From Nemertoderma westbladi (Eukaryota; Xenacoelomorpha; Nemertodermatida; Nemertodermatidae): a stretch of 64,000 nucleotides of DNA. Location: assembly GCA_032718475.1 (NCBI GenBank), contig JAUCBJ010004893.1, positions 206,677-270,676 of the forward strand, read 5' to 3'. Position 1 is the stretch's first letter. Each line of letters starts with the position of its first letter. Shown piece after piece: positions 58,201-64,000 of the stretch. The notes under the pieces are model-generated. The model did not search any database, was not told the DNA's origin, and saw only the letters and a list, made by a program, of their open reading frames with translations. The position numbers were made by a program, and so were the translations under genes.

Positions 58201-61200
58201 AGTACACAGACCGCCGTCAGCCCCTAACTAACGAGTACACAGACCGCCTCCAGCCCCTAACTAACGAGTACACAGACCGCCGCCAGCCCCTAACTAACGA
58301 GTACACAGACCGCCGCCAGCCCCTAACTAACGAGTACACAGACCGCCGCCAGCCCCTAACGAGTACACAGACCGCCGCCAGCCCCTAACTAACGAGTACA
58401 CAGACCGCCGCCAGCCCCTAACTAACGAGTACACAGACCGCCGCCAGCCCCTAACTAACGAGTACACAGACCGCCGCCAGCCCCTAACTAACGAGTACAC
58501 AGACCGCCGCCAGCCCCTAACTAACGAGTACACAGACCGCCGTCCAGCCCCTAACTAACGAGTACACAGACCGCCGCCAGCCCCTAACTAACGAGTACAC
58601 AGACCGCCGCCAGCCCCTAACGAGTACACAGACCGCCGCCAGCCCCTAACTAACGAGTACACAGACCGCCGTCAGCCCCTAACTAACGAGTACACAGACC
58701 GCCGCCAGCCCCTAACTAACGAGTACACAGACCGCCGCCAGCCCCTAACTAACGAGTACACAGACCGCCGCCAGCCCCTAACTAACGAGTACACAGACCG
58801 CCGTCAGCCCCTAACTAACGAGTACACAGACCGCCGCCAGCCCCTAACTAACGAGTACACAGACCGCCGCCAGCCCCTAACGAGTACACAGACCGCCGCC
58901 AGCCCCTAACTAACGAGTACACAGACCGCCGTCAGCCCCTAACTAACGAGTACACAGACCGCCTCCAGCCCCTAACTAACGAGTACACAGACCGCCTCCA
59001 GCCCCTAACTAACGAGTACACAGACCGCCTCCAGCCCCTAACTAACGAGTACACAGACCGCCGCCAGCCCCTAACTAACGAGTACACAGACCGCCGCCAG
59101 CCCCTAACTAACGAGTACACAGACCGCCGCCAGCCCCTAACTAACGAGTACACAGACCGCCTCCAGCCCCTAACTAACGAGTACACAGACCGCCTCCAGC
59201 CCCTAACTAACGAGTACACAGACCGCCGCCAGCCCCTAACTAACGAGTACACAGACCGCCGTCCAGCCCCTAACTAACGAGTACACAGACCGCCGCCAGC
59301 CCCTAACTAACGAGTACACAGACCGCCGTCCAGCCCCTAACTAACGAGTACACAGACCGCCGTCCAGCCCCTAACTAACGAGTACACAGACCGCCGCCAG
59401 CCCCTAACTAACGAGTACACAGACCGCCTCCAGCCCCTAACTAACGAGTACACAGACCGCCTCCAGCCCCTAACTAACGAGTACACAGACCGCCGCCAGC
59501 CCCTAACTAACGAGTACACAGACCGCCGTCCAGCCCCTAACTAACGAGTACACAGACCGCCGCCAGCCCCTAACTAACGAGTACACAGACCGCCTCCAGC
59601 CCCTAACTAACGAGTACACAGACCGCCGCCAGCCCCTAACTAACGAGTACACAGACCGCCGCCAGCCCCTAACTAACGAGTACACAGACCGCCGCCAGCC
59701 CCTAACTAACGAGTACACAGACCGCCTCCAGCCCCTAACTAACGAGTACACAGACCGCCTCCAGCCCCTAACTAACGAGTACACAGACCGCCTCCAGCCC
59801 CTAACTAACGAGTACACAGACCGCCGCCAGCCCCTAACTAACGAGTACACAGACCGCCTCCAGCCCCTAACTAACGAGTACACAGACCGCCGCCAGCCCC
59901 TAACTAACGAGTACACAGACCGCCGCCAGCCCCTAACTAACGAGTACACAGACCGCCGCCAGCCCCTAACTAACGAGTACACAGACCGCCGCCAGCCCCT
60001 AACTAACGAGTACACAGACCGCCGCCAGCCCCTAACTAACGAGTACACAGACCGCCGCCAGCCCCTAACTAACGAGTACACAGACCGCCGCCAGCCCCTA
60101 ACTAACGAGTACACAGACCGCCTCCAGCCCCTAACTAACGAGTACACAGACCGCCTCCAGCCCCTAACTAACGAGTACACAGACCGCCGTCCAGCCCCTA
60201 ACTAACGAGTACACAGACCGCCTCCAGCCCCTAACTAACGAGTACACAGACCGCCGCCAGCCCCTAACTAACGAGTACACAGACCGCCGCCAGCCCCTAA
60301 CTAACGAGTACACAGACCGCCGCCAGCCCCTAACTAACGAGTACACAGACCGCCGTCCAGCCCCTAACTAACGAGTACACAGACCGCCTCCAGCCCCTAA
60401 CTAACGAGTACACAGACCGCCGCCAGCCCCTAACTAACGAGTACACAGACCGCCGTCAGCCCCTAACTAACGAGTACACAGACCGCCGTCCAGCCCCTAA
60501 CTAACGAGTACACAGACCGCCTCCAGCCCCTAACTAACGAGTACACAGACCGCCGTCAGCCCCTAACTAACGAGTACACAGACCGCCTCCAGCCCCTAAC
60601 TAACGAGTACACAGACCGCCTCCAGCCCCTAACTAACGAGTACACAGACCGCCGTCCAGCCCCTAACTAACGAGTACACAGACCGCCGCCAGCCCCTAAC
60701 TAACGAGTACACAGACCGCCGTCAGCCCCTAACTAACGAGTACACAGACCGCCTCCAGCCCCTAACTAACGAGTACACAGACCGCCTCCAGCCCCTAACT
60801 AACGAGTACACAGACCGCCGTCAGCCCCTACTAACGAGTACACAGACCGCCTCCAGCCCCTAACTAACGAGTACACAGACCGCCGCCAGCCCCTAACTAA
60901 CGAGTACACAGACCGCCGCCAGCCCCTAACGAGTACACAGACCGCCTCCAGCCCCTAACTAACGAGTACACAGACCGCCGTCAGCCCCTAACTAACGAGT
61001 ACACAGACCGCCTCCAGCCCCTAACTAACGAGTACACAGACCGCCTCCAGCCCCTAACTAACGAGTACACAGACCGCCTCCAGCCCCTAACTAACGAGTA
61101 CACAGACCGCCGTCCAGCCCCTAACTAACGAGTACACAGACCGCCTCCAGCCCCTAACTAACGAGTACACAGACCGCCGCCAGCCCCTAACTAACGAGTA

Positions 61201-64000
61201 CACAGACCGCCGCCAGCCCCTAACTAACGAGTACACAGACCGCCGCCAGCCCCTAACTAACGAGTACACAGACCGCCGCCAGCCCCTAACTAACGAGTAC
61301 ACAGACCGCCTCCAGCCCCTAACTAACGAGTACACAGACCGCCGCCAGCCCCTAACTAACGAGTACACAGACCGCCTCCAGCCCCTAACTAACGAGTACA
61401 CAGACCGCCGCCAGCCCCTAACTAACGAGTACACAGACCGCCGCCAGCCCCTAACTAACGAGTACACAGACCGCCGCCAGCCCCTAACTAACGAGTACAC
61501 AGACCGCCGTCCAGCCCCTAACTAACGAGTACACAGACCGCCGCCAGCCCCTAACTAACGAGTACACAGACCGCCTCCAGCCCCTAACTAACGAGTACAC
61601 AGACCGCCGCCAGCCCCTAACTAACGAGTACACAGACCGCCGCCAGCCCCTAACTAACGAGTACACAGACCGCCGTCAGCCCCTAATAACGAGTACACAG
61701 ACCGCCTCCAGCCCCTAACTAACGAGTACACAGACCGCCGTCCAGCCCCTAACTAACGAGTACACAGACCGCCGTCAGCCCCTAACTAACGAGTACACAG
61801 ACCGCCGTCCAGCCCCTAACTAACGAGTACACAGACCGCCGCCAGCCCCTAACTAACGAGTACACAGACCGCCGTCAGCCCCTAACTAACGAGTACACAG
61901 ACCGCCTCCAGCCCCTAACTAACGAGTACACAGACCGCCGTCAGCCCCTAACTAACGAGTACACAGACCGCCTCCAGCCCCTAACTAACGAGTACACAGA
62001 CCGCCGTCCAGCCCCTAACTAACGAGTACACAGACCGCCTCCAGCCCCTAACTAACGAGTACACAGACCGCCGTCAGCCCCTAACTAACGAGTACACAGA
62101 CCGCCGCCAGCCCCTAACTAACGAGTACACAGACCGCCGCCAGCCCCTAACTAACGAGTACACAGACCGCCGCCAGCCCCTAACTAACGAGTACACAGAC
62201 CGCCGCCAGCCCCTAACTAACGAGTACACAGACCGCCGCCAGCCCCTAACTAACGAGTACACAGACCGCCTCCAGCCCCTAACTAACGAGTACACAGACC
62301 GCCGCCAGCCCCTAACTAACGAGTACACAGACCGCCTCCAGCCCCTAACTAACGAGTACACAGACCGCCGCCAGCCCCTAACTAACGAGTACACAGACCG
62401 CCGCCAGCCCCTAACTAACGAGTACACAGACCGCCGCCAGCCCCTAACTAACGAGTACACAGACCGCCGTCAGCCCCTAACTAACGAGTACACAGACCGC
62501 CGCCAGCCCCTAACTAACGAGTACACAGACCGCCTCCAGCCCCTAACTAACGAGTACACAGACCGCCGCCAGCCCCTAACTAACGAGTACACAGACCGCC
62601 GCCAGCCCCTAACTAACGAGTACACAGACCGCCGCCAGCCCCTAACTAACGAGTACACAGACCGCCGCCAGCCCCTAACTAACGAGTACACAGACCGCCG
62701 CCAGCCCCTAACTAACGAGTACACAGACCGCCGCCAGCCCCTAACTAACGAGTACACAGACCGCCGCCAGCCCCTAACTAACGAGTACACAGACCGCCGC
62801 CAGCCCCTAACTAACGAGTACACAGACCGCCGTCCAGCCCCTAACTAACGAGTACACAGACCGCCGCCAGCCCCTAACTAACGAGTACACAGACCGCCGT
62901 CCAGCCCCTAACTAACGAGTACACAGACCGCCTCCAGCCCCTAACTAACGAGTACACAGACCGCCGCCAGCCCCTAACTAACGAGTACACAGACCGCCGC
63001 CAGCCCCTAACTAACGAGTACACAGACCGCCGTCCAGCCCCTAACTAACGAGTACACAGACCGCCGTCCAGCCCCTAACTAACGAGTACACAGACCGCCT
63101 CCAGCCCCTAACTAACGAGTACACAGACCGCCGTCCAGCCCCTAACTAACGAGTACACAGACCGCCGTCCAGCCCCTAACTAACGAGTACACAGACCGCC
63201 GCCAGCCCCTAACTAACGAGTACACAGACCGCCTCCAGCCCCTAACTAACGAGTACACAGACCGCCGCCAGCCCCTAACTAACGAGTACACAGACCGCCG
63301 CCAGCCCCTAACTAACGAGTACACAGACCGCCGTCCAGCCCCTAACTAACGAGTACACAGACCGCCGTCCAGCCCCTAACTAACGAGTACACAGACCGCC
63401 TCCAGCCCCTAACTAACGAGTACACAGACCGCCGCCAGCCCCTAACTAACGAGTACACAGACCGCCGCCAGCCCCTAACTAACGAGTACACAGACCGCCG
63501 CCAGCCCCTAACTAACGAGTACACAGACCGCCTCCAGCCCCTAACTAACGAGTACACAGACCGCCGCCAGCCCCTAACTAACGAGTACACAGACCGCCTC
63601 CAGCCCCTAACTAACGAGTACACAGACCGCCGCCAGCCCCTAACTAACGAGTACACAGACCGCCGCCAGCCCCTAACTAACGAGTACACAGACCGCCTCC
63701 AGCCCCTAACTAACGAGTACACAGACCGCCGCCAGCCCCTAACTAACGAGTACACAGACCGCCGTCAGCCCCTAACTAACGAGTACACAGACCGCCGTCC
63801 AGCCCCTAACTAACGAGTACACAGACCGCCGTCAGCCCCTAACTAACGAGTACACAGACCGCCTCCAGCCCCTAACTAACGAGTACACAGACCGCCGCCA
63901 GCCCCTAACTAACGAGTACACAGACCGCCGCCAGCCCCTAACTAACGAGTACACAGACCGCCGCCAGCCCCTAACTAACGAGTACACAGACCGCCGCCAG
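52181..64000. repeat. 33-bp minisatellite carrying a stop codon in each unit
   Basis: About 355 copies of a 33-bp unit (taacgagtacacagaccgcc, then gccagcccctaac) running past the window end. The first unit is the end of the 523-residue coding sequence, and TAA recurs in the same frame in most units. Variants are gccgccag, gcctccag, gccgtcag, a 34-bp gccgtccag form, and a short form lacking one taac. Blocks are duplicated: for example 54704-54925 resembles 57759-57980, and 61087-61500 resembles 63342-63755. Minus-strand frames reading YSLVRGWRRSV arise because the unit is a multiple of three and lacks stops there. Confidence 0.97.

Noticed and set aside
52103-63755. Many minus-strand frames of YSLVRGWRRSV repeats
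   Set aside because: They come from the 33-bp unit, stop-free on that strand. They stop wherever a unit has a 1-bp insertion or a 4-bp loss, as expected without selection for a frame.
52181-64000. Telomeric or subtelomeric repeat from the taac motif
   Set aside because: The unit is a 33-bp minisatellite derived from a coding end, not a short telomere repeat. A subtelomeric location cannot be judged from this window.

Overview
This is eukaryotic DNA from an invertebrate animal. Genes have GT/AG introns and AATAAA signals. Two genes are clear animal orthologues (COX11 and carnosine N-methyltransferase), and there are non-LTR retrotransposon relics, tRNA-derived SINE-like pieces and foldback elements. 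The phylum cannot be fixed from sequence alone; a mollusc or other lophotrochozoan is a reasonable guess. The dominant feature is minisatellite DNA: about three fifths of the window is tandem arrays with units of 19, 20, 31-32, 32, 33, 42, 50, 50 and 64/79 bp, plus two repeat blocks inside proteins (78 bp and 27 bp).

Layout. 1-9.2 kb: a 307-bp near-identical inverted repeat (57-363 and 8869-9175) flanks a 20-bp array and the two-exon COX11 gene, whose intron is filled by a 4.4-kb array. 10.1-11.3 kb: intronless carnosine N-methyltransferase on the minus strand. 11.5-21.2 kb: a 19-bp array, a foldback element, a hairpin satellite split by a dead LINE, a second foldback, a SINE-like unit and another LINE fragment. 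22.1-24.6 kb: a minus-strand gene for an 859-residue secreted acidic protein with twenty 26-residue repeats. 25.9-26.6 kb: a 42-bp array.

27.8-37.5 kb: five phase-compatible minus-strand exons of a mesothelin/otoancorin/stereocilin-like protein, not obvious from long ORFs and assembled here from splice sites. Two introns hold 50-bp arrays (about 18 and about 123 units). In both, the repeated unit is the 3' end of the preceding exon plus its 5' splice site. 39.2-50.4 kb: an 11-kb 64/79-bp array with a 3998-bp higher-order duplication. 50.6-52.2 kb: an unrecognised 523-residue protein. Its last ten codons and stop codon are the first unit of a 33-bp array that runs out of the window (more than 11.8 kb).

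The most unusual pattern is therefore minisatellites anchored on the ends of coding exons: two carry a splice donor in every unit, one carries a stop codon in every unit, and a fourth is possible. They create more than 100 copies of a strong donor sequence inside one pre-mRNA, or a very long repetitive 3' UTR. The genes are otherwise functionally unrelated and there is no operon-like arrangement.
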